DNA from: an uncultured Sphingopyxis sp.
GTDB taxonomy: Bacteria > Pseudomonadota > Alphaproteobacteria > Sphingomonadales > Sphingomonadaceae
DNA: 55,710 nt
Direction: 5' to 3'
Assembly: GCA_937873425.1 (NCBI GenBank)
Contig: CALMYE010000235.1
Span: forward strand, 1 to 55,710
Shown: piece by piece, positions 32,094 through 40,015 of the stretch
How positions within the stretch are numbered: the first letter of the stretch is position 1
Layout of the letters: each line of letters starts with the position of its first letter
The notes under the pieces: model-generated
The model's database searches: none
Told to the model about the DNA's origin: nothing
What the model saw: the letters and a program-made list of their open reading frames with translations, nothing else
Translations under genes and position numbers: made by a program

Positions 32094-32748
32094 ATCGCTC
32101 ACCGGCGCCCTGTTCCTCGTCCTGCTCGCGCTGCCGACGGCGGCGGGGGCGAAGAAGGACAGGATCGCGCCCGAGGCCTTTTCGGTCACCCTGCCGGAAC
32201 CGCCGCCGGCGCCGCCGGCGAACGGCTCGATCTTTCAGGGCGCCTATGTGCCGCTCACCTCGGGCGCGCGCGCGGGCCAGGTCGGCGACCTCATCACCAT
32301 CCAGCTCGTCGAGCGCACCGTTGCCTCCAAAAGCAACAGCGCCGGCACGACGCGCGACGGCAGCTTCGGGCTGACCCCGCCGTCCACCGGTCCGCTCTCG
32401 CTCTTCGACCCCAGCGATATCGCCATGGGGGGCGGGTCGCAGTTCAAGGGCAAGGGCGAGGCGAGCCAGTCGAACCTGCTGTCGGGCGAGGTCAGCGTGA
32501 CCATCGCCGCCGTCTATCCCAACGGCACGATGCTGGTGAAGGGCGAGAAGCTCGTCACGCTCAACCGCGGCGACGAGCGCGTCCAGATCTCGGGCATCGT
32601 TCGCGCCGCGGACATCAGCCCCGACAACCGCGTGCTGTCGACCCGCGTCGCCAACGCCCACATCCGCTACGTCGGCAAGGGCGAGATCGCCCGCGCCAGC
32701 CAGCAGGGCTGGCTGCAACGCTTCTTCTCGATCATCAGCCCGTTCTGA
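32074..32748 (+). CDS. flgH: flagellar L-ring protein FlgH, without lipobox
   Basis: 224-residue outer-membrane ring protein. It keeps the family core: GSIFQGAYVPLTSGARAGQV, GDLITIQLVERTVASKSNSA and LVKGEKLVTLNRGDERVQIS. The signal peptide (LTGALFLVLLALPTAAGA, then KKD) has no cysteine, so the usual lipid attachment is not possible. No in-frame start gives a lipobox. It overlaps flgG by 20 bases, and the ATG at 32074 is the only sensible start. Confidence 0.92.
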   Translation: MRPRLSKSLTGALFLVLLALPTAAGAKKDRIAPEAFSVTLPEPPPAPPANGSIFQGAYVPLTSGARAGQVGDLITIQLVERTVASKSNSAGTTRDGSFGLTPPSTGPLSLFDPSDIAMGGGSQFKGKGEASQSNLLSGEVSVTIAAVYPNGTMLVKGEKLVTLNRGDERVQISGIVRAADISPDNRVLSTRVANAHIRYVGKGEIARASQQGWLQRFFSIISPF

Positions 32749-32762
32749 AAAGGGACCATCAC

Positions 32763-33872
32763 GTGCGCCAGCGTCACGCCATCTTCATCTTCCTTGCGCT
32801 CCTGATCGCCAGCATCGCCTTTTCGGGGCCGGCGTCGGCGCAGCGCGTCAAGGACATGGGTCAGTTCCAGGGTCTGCGCGCCAACCAGCTCACCGGCTAC
32901 GGCATCGTCGTCGGCCTTGCCGGCACGGGCGACGACAGCCTCGACTATTCGACGCTGGGCATGAAGGGAACGGTGTCGCGCTTCGGCCTGACGCTGCCGC
33001 CGGGGGTCAACCCGGCGCTCAAGAACGCCGCCGCCGTGATGATCACCGCCGAGCTGCCGCCCTTCGCCAAGCCCGGCCAGCGCCTCGATGTCACCGTCTC
33101 GGCGCTCGGCAAGGCCAAGAGCCTGCGCGGCGGCACGCTGGTGCTCGCGCCGCTCTATGGCGCGGACGGCCAGATCTACGCGATGGTGCAGGGCAATCTG
33201 GTCATCGGCGGCCTCGGCGTCGATGCCGCCGACGGATCGAAGCTGACGGTCAATGTACCGTCCAGCGGCCGCATCGCCGGCGGCGCGACGGTCGAGCGCG
33301 CGGTCGACACCGGCTTCGCGACCGGCGACTGGCTGACCTTCAACCTCCACCAGTTCGACGCGACCAATGCGAAGCGGGTCACCGACGCGATCAACGCCGC
33401 GATCCCGAACAGCGCCTCGATGATCGACGGCGCCAGCATCGCGATCCGCGCGGTCGGCAACGGCGACGACCGCATGCGGCTGATGTCGCAGATCGAGAAT
33501 CTCTCTGTCCAGCGCGCCGAGCCGCCCGCGAAGGTCATCGTCAACGCGCGCACCGGCACGGTGGTGATCAACGGCGCGGTGCGCGTCGGCACCGCCGCCG
33601 TGGCGCAGGGCAAGCTGACCGTGTCGATCAAGGAATCGCCGACGGTCGTCCAGCCCGCGCCGTTCAGCCGCGGCGAGACCGCGGTCGAACAGTCGAGCGA
33701 TATCTCGGTCGAACAGGAATATCGCCCCATGATGATGGTGCGGCCGACCGCTTCGCTGTCCGAGCTCGTCGATGCGATCAACCGCATGGGCGTGCCCCCC
33801 GGCGACCTCGTCGCCATCCTCGAGGCGCTGAGCCAGGCCGGCGCGCTCACAGCCGAACTGGTGATCATATGA
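32763..33872 (+). CDS. flgI: flagellar P-ring protein FlgI
   Basis: 369-residue periplasmic ring protein of normal length, GTG start at 32763 after AAAGGGACC. A signal peptide ends near residue 27 (FSGPASAQ). Conserved parts are RVKDMGQFQGLRANQLTGYG, VVGLAGTGDDS, NPALKNAAAVMITAELPPFA and the C-terminal LVDAINRMGVPPGDLVAILE. The stop overlaps flgJ (ATGA). Confidence 0.95.
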   Translation: MRQRHAIFIFLALLIASIAFSGPASAQRVKDMGQFQGLRANQLTGYGIVVGLAGTGDDSLDYSTLGMKGTVSRFGLTLPPGVNPALKNAAAVMITAELPPFAKPGQRLDVTVSALGKAKSLRGGTLVLAPLYGADGQIYAMVQGNLVIGGLGVDAADGSKLTVNVPSSGRIAGGATVERAVDTGFATGDWLTFNLHQFDATNAKRVTDAINAAIPNSASMIDGASIAIRAVGNGDDRMRLMSQIENLSVQRAEPPAKVIVNARTGTVVINGAVRVGTAAVAQGKLTVSIKESPTVVQPAPFSRGETAVEQSSDISVEQEYRPMMMVRPTASLSELVDAINRMGVPPGDLVAILEALSQAGALTAELVII

Positions 33873-34162
33873 CGACGCCCATCTCCTTTTCGTCGGCGAC
33901 GCCGACCCCCGCGGCCGCCGGTGGCGGCGACGGCGGGCTGCGCAAGGCGGCCGAGGCTTTCGAGGCGGTGATCCTGCGCCAGTTGATGGCGTCGATGCGC
34001 CAGGCGAAGCTCGGCGACGACATCTTCGGCTCGAACGCCACCGACACCTTCCGCGACATGGCCGACGCCCGCACCGCCGACAGCATTGCGGCGATGCGCC
34101 AGTTCGGCATCGCCGATCTGGTCGAGCGCCAGTTCCGCGGAATCGGCGGAGGCGTACAATGA
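33869..34162 (+). CDS. flgJ: rod-capping protein FlgJ, single domain
   Basis: 97 residues containing only the rod-binding domain (LRKAAEAFEAVILRQLMASM, then FRDMADARTADSIAAM). The C-terminal muramidase domain of enteric FlgJ (about 313 residues) is absent, as in many alphaproteobacteria. A separate transglycosylase gene at 26115-26942 may supply the activity. Coupled to flgI and flgK by ATGA overlaps. Confidence 0.88.
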   Translation: MTTPISFSSATPTPAAAGGGDGGLRKAAEAFEAVILRQLMASMRQAKLGDDIFGSNATDTFRDMADARTADSIAAMRQFGIADLVERQFRGIGGGVQ

Positions 34163-35481
34163 GCGACCTGCTCGGCATCGGCGCCAGCGGCCTGCGCGCC
34201 TATTCGCGCGCCTTGTCGACGATCGGCGACAACATCGCCAATGCGCAGACGCCGGGCTATGCGCGGCGCACGCTGGAGCTTCAGGAAAGCCAGGCGGGCA
34301 GCAACATGCCGCTCTATCGCAGCTCGGTGAAGCCGGGAGGCGTCGCGATCAGCGGGATCACCCGCTCGGTCGATGCCTGGCTGATCGAGGATTCGCGCAT
34401 TTCCTCGGGGGACGCCGAACGCGCCGCGACGCGGCTCGGCTGGATGGACAAGGTGGAGGTCGCGCTGAGCGACGAGGCGAACGGCATATCGACCGGCCTC
34501 ACCAGACTCTTCACCACCGCTGACCAGCTGACGTCCGACCCGAACAACCGCACGCTGCGCGCCCAGTTCCTGCAGGCCGCCGACGATGTCGCGACGGGCT
34601 TTCGCACCACGGCGGGCCAGCTTTCGGGCATGGCGGACGGCATTTCGGGCGCGGCCGATGCGTCGGTCGCGGACCTCAACGCCAATCTCGACGCGCTGGA
34701 GCAGATCAACATCGGCCTGCGCAAGGCGCGCGCCGGCTCGACCAACGAAGCGGGGTTGCTCGACGAACGCGACCGGCTGCTCGACAGCATAGCGTCGCAG
34801 ATGGGCGTGACCGCCAGTTTCGACAAGCATGGCGCGGTGACGCTGCGCGCGGCCTCCGGCGAGCAACTCGTCGGCGGCGGCCAGGTCACCCATGTCGGCG
34901 TGACGACCGCGGCCGATGGGCGCCTGTCCTTCAGCATCGGCGGCGACGCCTTCGCGCCCGCGACGGGCGGGCTTGCAGGCCTCGGCCAGGCGGCCGACCA
35001 TGTCGCCGACCAGCGCGCCGGCCTCGACACCGCCGCGGCGCAGTTCGCGGCCCAGCTCAACGCCGCGCATCAGGCGGGCCTCGACGCGAACGGCAATGCC
35101 GGCCAGCCGCTCTTCACCGGCACCACCGCCGCGACGCTGACCGCCGTGGCGCTGGCCCCCGATCAGGTCGCCGCCGGCGACGTCGGCAGCGGCAACGGCA
35201 ACATGCTCGCGATCGGCGGCCTGCGCGGCGCGAACGATCCCGAATCCGTCTGGTCGGGCCGGCTGGCGCAACAGGCGCAGGCGACCACCTCGGCGCGCGC
35301 GCAGAGCGCCGCCGCGGAAACGCGCGCCGACGCCGCGAGCGCGGCGCGCTTTTCGGTCAGCGAGATCGACCTCGACCGCGAGGCGGCCGATCTGCTGCGC
35401 TTTCAGCAGGCCTATTCGGCGGCGGCGCGCACCATCCAGGTCGCCCGCGAGACGATGCAGGCGCTGCTGAACGCGGTGTAG
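34159..35481 (+). CDS. flgK: hook-filament junction protein FlgK
   Basis: 440 residues, shorter than E. coli FlgK (547). The N-terminus has LSTIGDNIANAQTPGYARRT and LTRLFTTADQLTSDPNNRTL; the C-terminus has the axial motif REAADLLRFQQAYSAAARTI and ends at the usual MQALLNAV. It overlaps flgJ by 4 bases and precedes flgL by 13. Confidence 0.93.
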   Translation: MSDLLGIGASGLRAYSRALSTIGDNIANAQTPGYARRTLELQESQAGSNMPLYRSSVKPGGVAISGITRSVDAWLIEDSRISSGDAERAATRLGWMDKVEVALSDEANGISTGLTRLFTTADQLTSDPNNRTLRAQFLQAADDVATGFRTTAGQLSGMADGISGAADASVADLNANLDALEQINIGLRKARAGSTNEAGLLDERDRLLDSIASQMGVTASFDKHGAVTLRAASGEQLVGGGQVTHVGVTTAADGRLSFSIGGDAFAPATGGLAGLGQAADHVADQRAGLDTAAAQFAAQLNAAHQAGLDANGNAGQPLFTGTTAATLTAVALAPDQVAAGDVGSGNGNMLAIGGLRGANDPESVWSGRLAQQAQATTSARAQSAAAETRADAASAARFSVSEIDLDREAADLLRFQQAYSAAARTIQVARETMQALLNAV

Positions 35482-35494
35482 AAGGAGTAGGGCG

Positions 35495-36325
35495 ATGATC
35501 AACGCCGTGGGCAATCGCATGACGCGCGAGATCGCGCGCCAGTCGAAACTCGCCGACCAGCTCGAACGCGTGCAGGTGCAGATATCGAGCGGCAAGCGCC
35601 TCCAGCGCGCGTCGGACGATGCCGTCGCGTCGCAGCGCATCGCGACGATCGGCAAGGCGCAGGCGAGCAGCACGACCTGGGCCGCGAACGTCCGGACCGC
35701 TCAGGCGCATGTCGCGCAGGCGGACGTCGCGCTGGCGTCGGTCAGCAATCTTCTCGTCCGCGCGCGCGAGCTGGCGCTGTCGGCGGCCAGTGACACGATG
35801 AACGCGTCCGACCGGGCGACGGTCGCCGCCGAACTGGTGACGATCGCCGAAGAGATCGAAAATTTTGCAGCAACGCGCGATTCGAACGGCGAGCCGCTGT
35901 TCGCCGCGGCCAATGCGAAGGTCGTGCGCTTCGACGCCGACGTCACCTTCGCGCCCGTGCCTTCGGCGAGCGAGGTCTTCGTCGTCGGCGGCAACAGCCT
36001 GTCGGTCGGCCTGCTCGACGCCGCCGCGGCGATCGCATCGGGGGACCGGGCGGCAATGGACGCCTCGCTCGGCACGCTCGGCGACGCGATCTCGCACATC
36101 GCCGACCAGCGTGCAGGCATGGGCCTGTCCGCCGGGCGGCTCGAACGGATCGGCGATAGCCTGGCGCTGCGCGACATCGCGCTCGCCGACGAGCGCGCGG
36201 CGGTCGAGGATGTCGATCTGTCGGTCGCGATCGCGCAGCTCAACGCCCAGAATCTGACGCTGGAAGCCGCGCAGGCGGCCTTCGCGCGCATCAACCGGCA
36301 GACCCTGTTCGATATTTTGGGCTGA
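35495..36325 (+). CDS. flgL: hook-filament junction protein FlgL
   Basis: 276-residue flagellin-like junction protein. Flagellin-type N-terminus KLADQLERVQVQISSGKRLQ with RASDDAVASQRIATI; C-terminus ALAQLNAQNLTLEAAQAAFA-like helix ending RINRQTLFDILG. The ribosome site AGAAGGAGTAGGG is strong. Last gene of the sigma-54-driven rod-hook operon. Confidence 0.92.
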   Translation: MINAVGNRMTREIARQSKLADQLERVQVQISSGKRLQRASDDAVASQRIATIGKAQASSTTWAANVRTAQAHVAQADVALASVSNLLVRARELALSAASDTMNASDRATVAAELVTIAEEIENFAATRDSNGEPLFAAANAKVVRFDADVTFAPVPSASEVFVVGGNSLSVGLLDAAAAIASGDRAAMDASLGTLGDAISHIADQRAGMGLSAGRLERIGDSLALRDIALADERAAVEDVDLSVAIAQLNAQNLTLEAAQAAFARINRQTLFDILG

Positions 36326-36331
36326 TCGCGC

Positions 36332-36358
36332 TCAATCTTTCGCCGCCGCTGCCGTTAA
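36332..36358 (+). promoter_or_regulatory. sigma-28 promoter of motAB
   Basis: TCAA (36332-36335), exactly 15 bases, GCCGTTAA (36351-36358). Predicted start about 36365, a 50-base leader before motA. It starts 7 bases after the flgL stop codon, separating motor genes from the rod-hook operon. Confidence 0.78.
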
Positions 36359-36414
36359 TCATCGAGACGTCCCTGTTTTCGCCGGGGCCTGGCCCCGACT
36401 GGAGTTGATCGCGC

Positions 36415-37278
36415 ATGTATCCCGTAATCGGCATCGTCGTTCTGATCCTGCTGGTTTTCGGTGGCTTCGCGATGACCGGGGGCAATCTCGGTCCCGTCAT
36501 GCACGCGTTGCCGCACGAGATGCTGATCATCGGCGGCGCCGCCATCGGATCGCTGATCATCGGCAATTCGGGCCGCGACTTGAAGGCGCTGGCCGGCGGC
36601 CTCGGCAAGGTGTTCAAGGGGCCGACCTACAAGAAAGCCGACTATCTCGACTGCATCCTGCTCGTCTCGACACTGATGAAGATGATGCGGACCGAAGGGC
36701 CGGTCGCGGTCGAACCGCATATCGAGGACCCGGCGAACTCGCCGATCTTCCAGCAATATCCGAAGCTGCTCAAGGACCAGACGCTCGTGCATCTGATCTG
36801 CGACACGCTACGCCTCGTCGTCGTCTCCTCGGGCACGCTCGATCCGCACGCGGTCGAGGAGGTCATGGACAGCGCCCTCAAGAACCACCACCACCATGCG
36901 ATCAAGCCCGCGGACGGCCTGCAGAGCCTCGCCGACGCGCTGCCGGCGCTGGGCATCGTCGCGGCGGTGCTGGGCGTGGTCAAGACGATGGGCTCGATCG
37001 ACCAGCCGCCGGCGGTGCTCGGCGCGATGATCGGCTCGGCGCTCGTCGGCACCTTCCTCGGCGTGCTGCTCGCCTATGGCTTCGTCGGTCCCTTCGCCGC
37101 GCGGGCGCGGACGGTGATCGAGAGTGACGCGGCTATCTATCACACCGTCAAGCAGCTGATCATCGCGTCGCTTCACGGACACCCGCAGCCGCTGGTGATC
37201 GAGGCCGCGCGCTCCGGCGTCGACCATGGCAACCAGCCGAGCTTCGCCGAAGTGTTCGACGGCATGCGGGGCCGCTGA
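36415..37278 (+). CDS. motA: flagellar stator protein MotA
   Basis: 287-residue stator subunit. Two N-terminal helices (IGIVVLILLVFGGFAM; EMLIIGGAAIGSLIIG), a large cytoplasmic loop, then helices 3 and 4 with the family stretch ALPALGIVAAVLGVVKTMGS and LVGTFLGVLLAYGFVGPFAA. With MotB it forms the ion channel that turns the rotor. The stop and the motB start overlap by one base (TGATG). Confidence 0.96.
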   Translation: MYPVIGIVVLILLVFGGFAMTGGNLGPVMHALPHEMLIIGGAAIGSLIIGNSGRDLKALAGGLGKVFKGPTYKKADYLDCILLVSTLMKMMRTEGPVAVEPHIEDPANSPIFQQYPKLLKDQTLVHLICDTLRLVVVSSGTLDPHAVEEVMDSALKNHHHHAIKPADGLQSLADALPALGIVAAVLGVVKTMGSIDQPPAVLGAMIGSALVGTFLGVLLAYGFVGPFAARARTVIESDAAIYHTVKQLIIASLHGHPQPLVIEAARSGVDHGNQPSFAEVFDGMRGR

Positions 37279-38126
37279 TGGCCGCCCGCCCGAACACGCC
37301 GCTCCGCCCGATCATCGTCAAGAAGGTGATCGAGGCGCCGCACGGCGGCCATCACGGCGGCGCGTGGAAGGTCGCCTATGCCGACTTCGTGACCGCGATG
37401 ATGGCCTTCTTCCTGCTGATGTGGCTGCTCGGCGCGACGACAGAGAAGCAGCGCAAGGCGCTCGCCGACTATTTCGCGCCGACGATCGTGCAGACGAAAA
37501 ACGACACGGCGGGCTCGACCGGCCTGTTCGGGGGCGATTCGCTGGTCGCGGTCGACAAATATCCGCACGGCGCGGCGCAGACCGGCACCCGCGCGATGAC
37601 GATCCCGCGCGACGCCACCGGCGGCCCGCGCGAGGCGTCGGGCCGCGAGCGGCAGCGCGCCGATTTCCAGAAGCTGGCGCAGGCGATGATCCGCGACATC
37701 CAGTCGAAAAAGGAAATCCGCCGCCTCGCCCCGAACGTGCGCTTCACCGAAACGCGCGAGGGGCTGCGCATCGACATCGTCGACGATGCCGATTTCTCGA
37801 TGTTCGTCGTCGGCACCAATCAGCTGACGCCTGACGCGACGCGCCTGTTCGCGCAGATGGCCGACATGGTGGCGGGGCTGCCCAACCAGTTGATGATCCG
37901 CGGCCACACCGACGCCAGCCCCTGGTCGGCGAAATCGGGCAACAACAACTGGCGTCTGTCGGCCGAGCGCGCCGAGGTGACGCGGCAGTTCCTCGAATAT
38001 CGCGGGATCGCCACGAATCGCTTTTCGCGCATCGAGGGCGCCGCCGAGCGCGAGCCCTATATCCCGTCCAACCCCTATGATCCGCGCAACCGCCGCATCT
38101 CGATCACCCTCGGCTGGGACAATTAG
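37278..38126 (+). CDS. motB: flagellar stator protein MotB
   Basis: 282-residue stator subunit. One helix follows AWKVAYADFVTAMMAFFLLM with the ion-carrying D36; a plug-like segment follows, and the OmpA-type peptidoglycan-binding domain has IRGHTDASPW and NWRLSAERAEVTRQFLEYRG. MotAB of this type usually use protons; I cannot confirm the ion from sequence alone. It ends one base before the first palindrome of the activator promoter region. Confidence 0.95.
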   Translation: MAARPNTPLRPIIVKKVIEAPHGGHHGGAWKVAYADFVTAMMAFFLLMWLLGATTEKQRKALADYFAPTIVQTKNDTAGSTGLFGGDSLVAVDKYPHGAAQTGTRAMTIPRDATGGPREASGRERQRADFQKLAQAMIRDIQSKKEIRRLAPNVRFTETREGLRIDIVDDADFSMFVVGTNQLTPDATRLFAQMADMVAGLPNQLMIRGHTDASPWSAKSGNNNWRLSAERAEVTRQFLEYRGIATNRFSRIEGAAEREPYIPSNPYDPRNRRISITLGWDN

Positions 38127-38192
38127 TGCCAATCTGGCAGTAATCGGAAAGCTTAATGACGGAGATTGGCCGCCAATGCTGCCAATCTGGCA
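38127..38192. promoter_or_regulatory. two copies of the palindrome TGCCAATCTGGCA
   Basis: Identical 13-base dyads at 38127-38139 and 38180-38192, 53 bp apart (about five helical turns), between motB and the sigma-54 activator gene. The first starts right after the motB stop. A GATTGGCCGCCAATGC segment between them gives a third, weaker dyad. They look like operators for a dimeric regulator, perhaps the master or the activator itself. No sigma-54 or sigma-28 promoter was found here. Confidence 0.65.
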
Positions 38193-38224
38193 ATAACTCT
38201 TTCTTTTGAAGGAGTTAGCTCCAC

Positions 38225-38311
38225 ATGGTTAGGCTTTTGTTTACCAGTTTCCTCAATCTCTGGGTCATCGAGAAAGCGCCGATTTGGGGGGCGCGGTGGA
38301 GACCGAAATGA
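38225..38311 (+). CDS. 28-codon upstream ORF coupled to the sigma-54 activator
   Basis: ATG at 38225 preceded by a strong ribosome site (GAAGGAG, 8 bases upstream). The frame reads 28 codons (start MVRLLFTSFLNLWVIEK, end GARWRPK) and its TGA overlaps the activator ATG at 38308 (ATGA). The activator start itself has no ribosome site, so it may depend on translation of this leader. It is Trp-rich (four of 28) and hydrophobic in its first half. Whether the peptide itself has a role is unknown. Confidence 0.5.
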   Translation: MVRLLFTSFLNLWVIEKAPIWGARWRPK

Positions 38312-39372
38312 CCGAGGTGGGGAATCGCGGCGGCCAGGCCGCGCTGGAAAATCTGATCATCGGGAACAGCCCGGCGATCCGCAATCTTCGCGAGATGATC
38401 CGCCGGGTGGCGCGATCGAACGCCTCGGTGATGCTCTGCGGCCCGTCGGGCTCGGGCAAGGAACTGGTGGCCCGCGCGATCCACGACGAAGGCGCCCGCT
38501 CGGGGCAGGCCTTTTCCGCGATCAACTGCGGCGCCATTCCCGCCGACCTCATCGAATCCGAACTCTTCGGGCATGAAAAGGGCAGCTTTACCGGCGCCCA
38601 CGCCCGCCGCATCGGCCATTTCGAGGCGAGCGAGGGCGGCACGCTCTTCCTCGACGAAATCGGCGACATGCGCTTCGACATGCAGGTCAAGCTTCTCCGC
38701 GTGCTCGAGGACCGGACGATCGTCCGCGTCGGCAGCAGCGAGATGCGCAAGGTCGACGTCCGCGTCGTCTCCGCGACGCATCAGGACCTCGGCGCCGCGA
38801 TCGCCGGGGGCAAGTTCCGCGAGGATCTGTTCTTCCGCCTCGGCGTGGTCGTGCTCCAGGTCCCGAGCCTCGCCGACCGGGTCGAGGACATCCCGGCGCT
38901 GATCCGCCATTTCCAGGCGAAGATGCCGGCCGACGCCAAATGCCGCTACGACGATGCCGCCATGGCGCTGCTGATGCGGCACGACTGGCCGGGCAATGTC
39001 CGCGAACTGCGCAACTTCGTCGAGCGCGCCAGCGTACTGCACAGCGGCGAAACGCTCGGCGCCGACGATGTCGCGCTGCTCCTGAACCCCACCGCAGCGC
39101 CGGCGCCGTGGCGGATCGCTTCGAGCGCCCCCGCCGCGGTGCCGGCCGACGCGGACGAGGCCGTCCTGCACGTTCCGGTCGCCCGGACGCCGGCGCCGGG
39201 CCGCCCGATCGACCTCAAGCGCGAGATCGAGACGATCGAGCTCGAACAGATCCACGTCGCGCTCGACCTTGCCGATGGCATCATTTCCGAAGCCGCGCGC
39301 CTCCTGTCGCTCAAGCGCACGACGCTGATCGAAAAGATGCGCAAATATGGAGTTCAGCAACAGGCAGCCTGA
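38308..39372 (+). CDS. sigma-54-dependent flagellar activator without receiver domain
   Basis: 354-residue bacterial enhancer-binding protein. The AAA+ domain shows Walker A GPSGSGKE (45-52), the sigma-54 contact loop GSFTGA (92-97), Walker B GGTLFLDEIGD (110-120) and the arginine-finger region KFREDLFFRLGVVVL. The C-terminal Fis-type HTH is GIISEAARLLSLKRTTLIEK. Only about 17 residues precede the AAA+ module, so there is no receiver or FleQ domain and ATPase control must come from another protein. It sits among genes with four sigma-54 promoters. An alternative TTG at 38284 is unlikely. Confidence 0.9.
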   Translation: MTEVGNRGGQAALENLIIGNSPAIRNLREMIRRVARSNASVMLCGPSGSGKELVARAIHDEGARSGQAFSAINCGAIPADLIESELFGHEKGSFTGAHARRIGHFEASEGGTLFLDEIGDMRFDMQVKLLRVLEDRTIVRVGSSEMRKVDVRVVSATHQDLGAAIAGGKFREDLFFRLGVVVLQVPSLADRVEDIPALIRHFQAKMPADAKCRYDDAAMALLMRHDWPGNVRELRNFVERASVLHSGETLGADDVALLLNPTAAPAPWRIASSAPAAVPADADEAVLHVPVARTPAPGRPIDLKREIETIELEQIHVALDLADGIISEAARLLSLKRTTLIEKMRKYGVQQQAA

Positions 39373-39400
39373 GCGTCCCCACCCGTCTCGGCGCCGCTGA

Positions 39401-39484
39401 ATCGGCACCGGTTCGCCTCCAGCCCCAACCAGTCCCCACCTTGGTCGCGGGGCAGGGGAGCGAACCGGTGCCGATGTTTTTTAT
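39401..39484 (+). terminator. 16-bp inverted repeat with T-run after the activator gene
   Basis: Perfect arms ATCGGCACCGGTTCGC (39401-39416) and its complement (39460-39475), 43 bases apart, followed by GTTTTTTATTT. The long loop is unusual but the T-run after the right arm fits a rightward terminator. Confidence 0.55.
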
Positions 39485-39486
39485 TT

Positions 39487-39607
39487 CCCCTCCCTGCAAG
39501 GGAGGGGTCAGGGGTGGGTGGCCGCAGGCGCTCTTTTCTTGTGGAAAGGTTGCAGGCGAGGCTGTCGCCTCGCTACCCACCCCCAGCCCCTCCCTTGCAG
39601 GGAGGGG
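39487..39607. repeat. nested palindromic repeat in the activator-fliS gap
   Basis: Arms 39487-39519 and 39575-39607 are near-complementary, and each contains its own palindrome CCCTCCCTGCAAGGGAGGG. The inner 55 bases show no gene. It lies between convergent genes and resembles the hairpin at 27794-27815, so it is probably a mobile-type intergenic palindrome (REP/BIME-like). Confidence 0.75.
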
Positions 39608-39614
39608 AGAGCGG

Positions 39615-40004
39615 TCACCGCAACTGCCGCCAGGCGCTGCTGATCGTCTTGATCCCGTCGAGCAGTTCGTCGAGCGCCTCGGCGCTGTTCGCCGCCACCG
39701 CCTTGTCGAGCTTGCGCCGTGCGCTGCCGTATACGCGCGACAGCGCCGTCGCGACGTCGCCGCCGGCCTGGTGGTCGAGCCCGGCGTCGAGCGCGATCAG
39801 GATCGCGCGCGCGCGGTGCGCGGGTTCGGTCGCAGAGATCGGCTGGCCCTGCCGCACCATCGCGCCGAGCACGCCGACCGCCACTTCCAGCTCGTCATAG
39901 AGCATGGTGACGAGTTCGACGGGGTCGGCGCCCGCGGCACGGCTTTCGTGCTGCATGCGGCGATAGAGGCCGGTCGCGCGGACGGTCGATGCGGTGGGAG
40001 GCAC
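39615..40004 (-). CDS. fliS: flagellin chaperone FliS
   Basis: 129 residues, helical. The family core VELVTMLYDELEVAVGVLG is near the N-terminus, and ARAILIALDAGLDHQAGGDV follows. FliS caps flagellin in the cytoplasm before export. It lies 11 bases after the fliD stop and is probably transcribed from the fliD sigma-28 promoter. Confidence 0.88.
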   Translation of the reverse strand: MPPTASTVRATGLYRRMQHESRAAGADPVELVTMLYDELEVAVGVLGAMVRQGQPISATEPAHRARAILIALDAGLDHQAGGDVATALSRVYGSARRKLDKAVAANSAEALDELLDGIKTISSAWRQLR

Positions 40005-40015
40005 GGCGGAGGCTC

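Noticed and set aside
36368-36400. GGGGCC/GGCCCC hairpin in the motA leader as a terminator
   Set aside because: The dyad is short, has almost no loop and no T-run; it is more likely a chance feature of GC-rich DNA or a leader structure.
38150-38224. Possible sigma-54 promoter before the activator (TTGGCCGCCAATGCTGC)
   Set aside because: The spacing from GG to GC is 8 or 11 bases, not 10, and the -24 box is poor.
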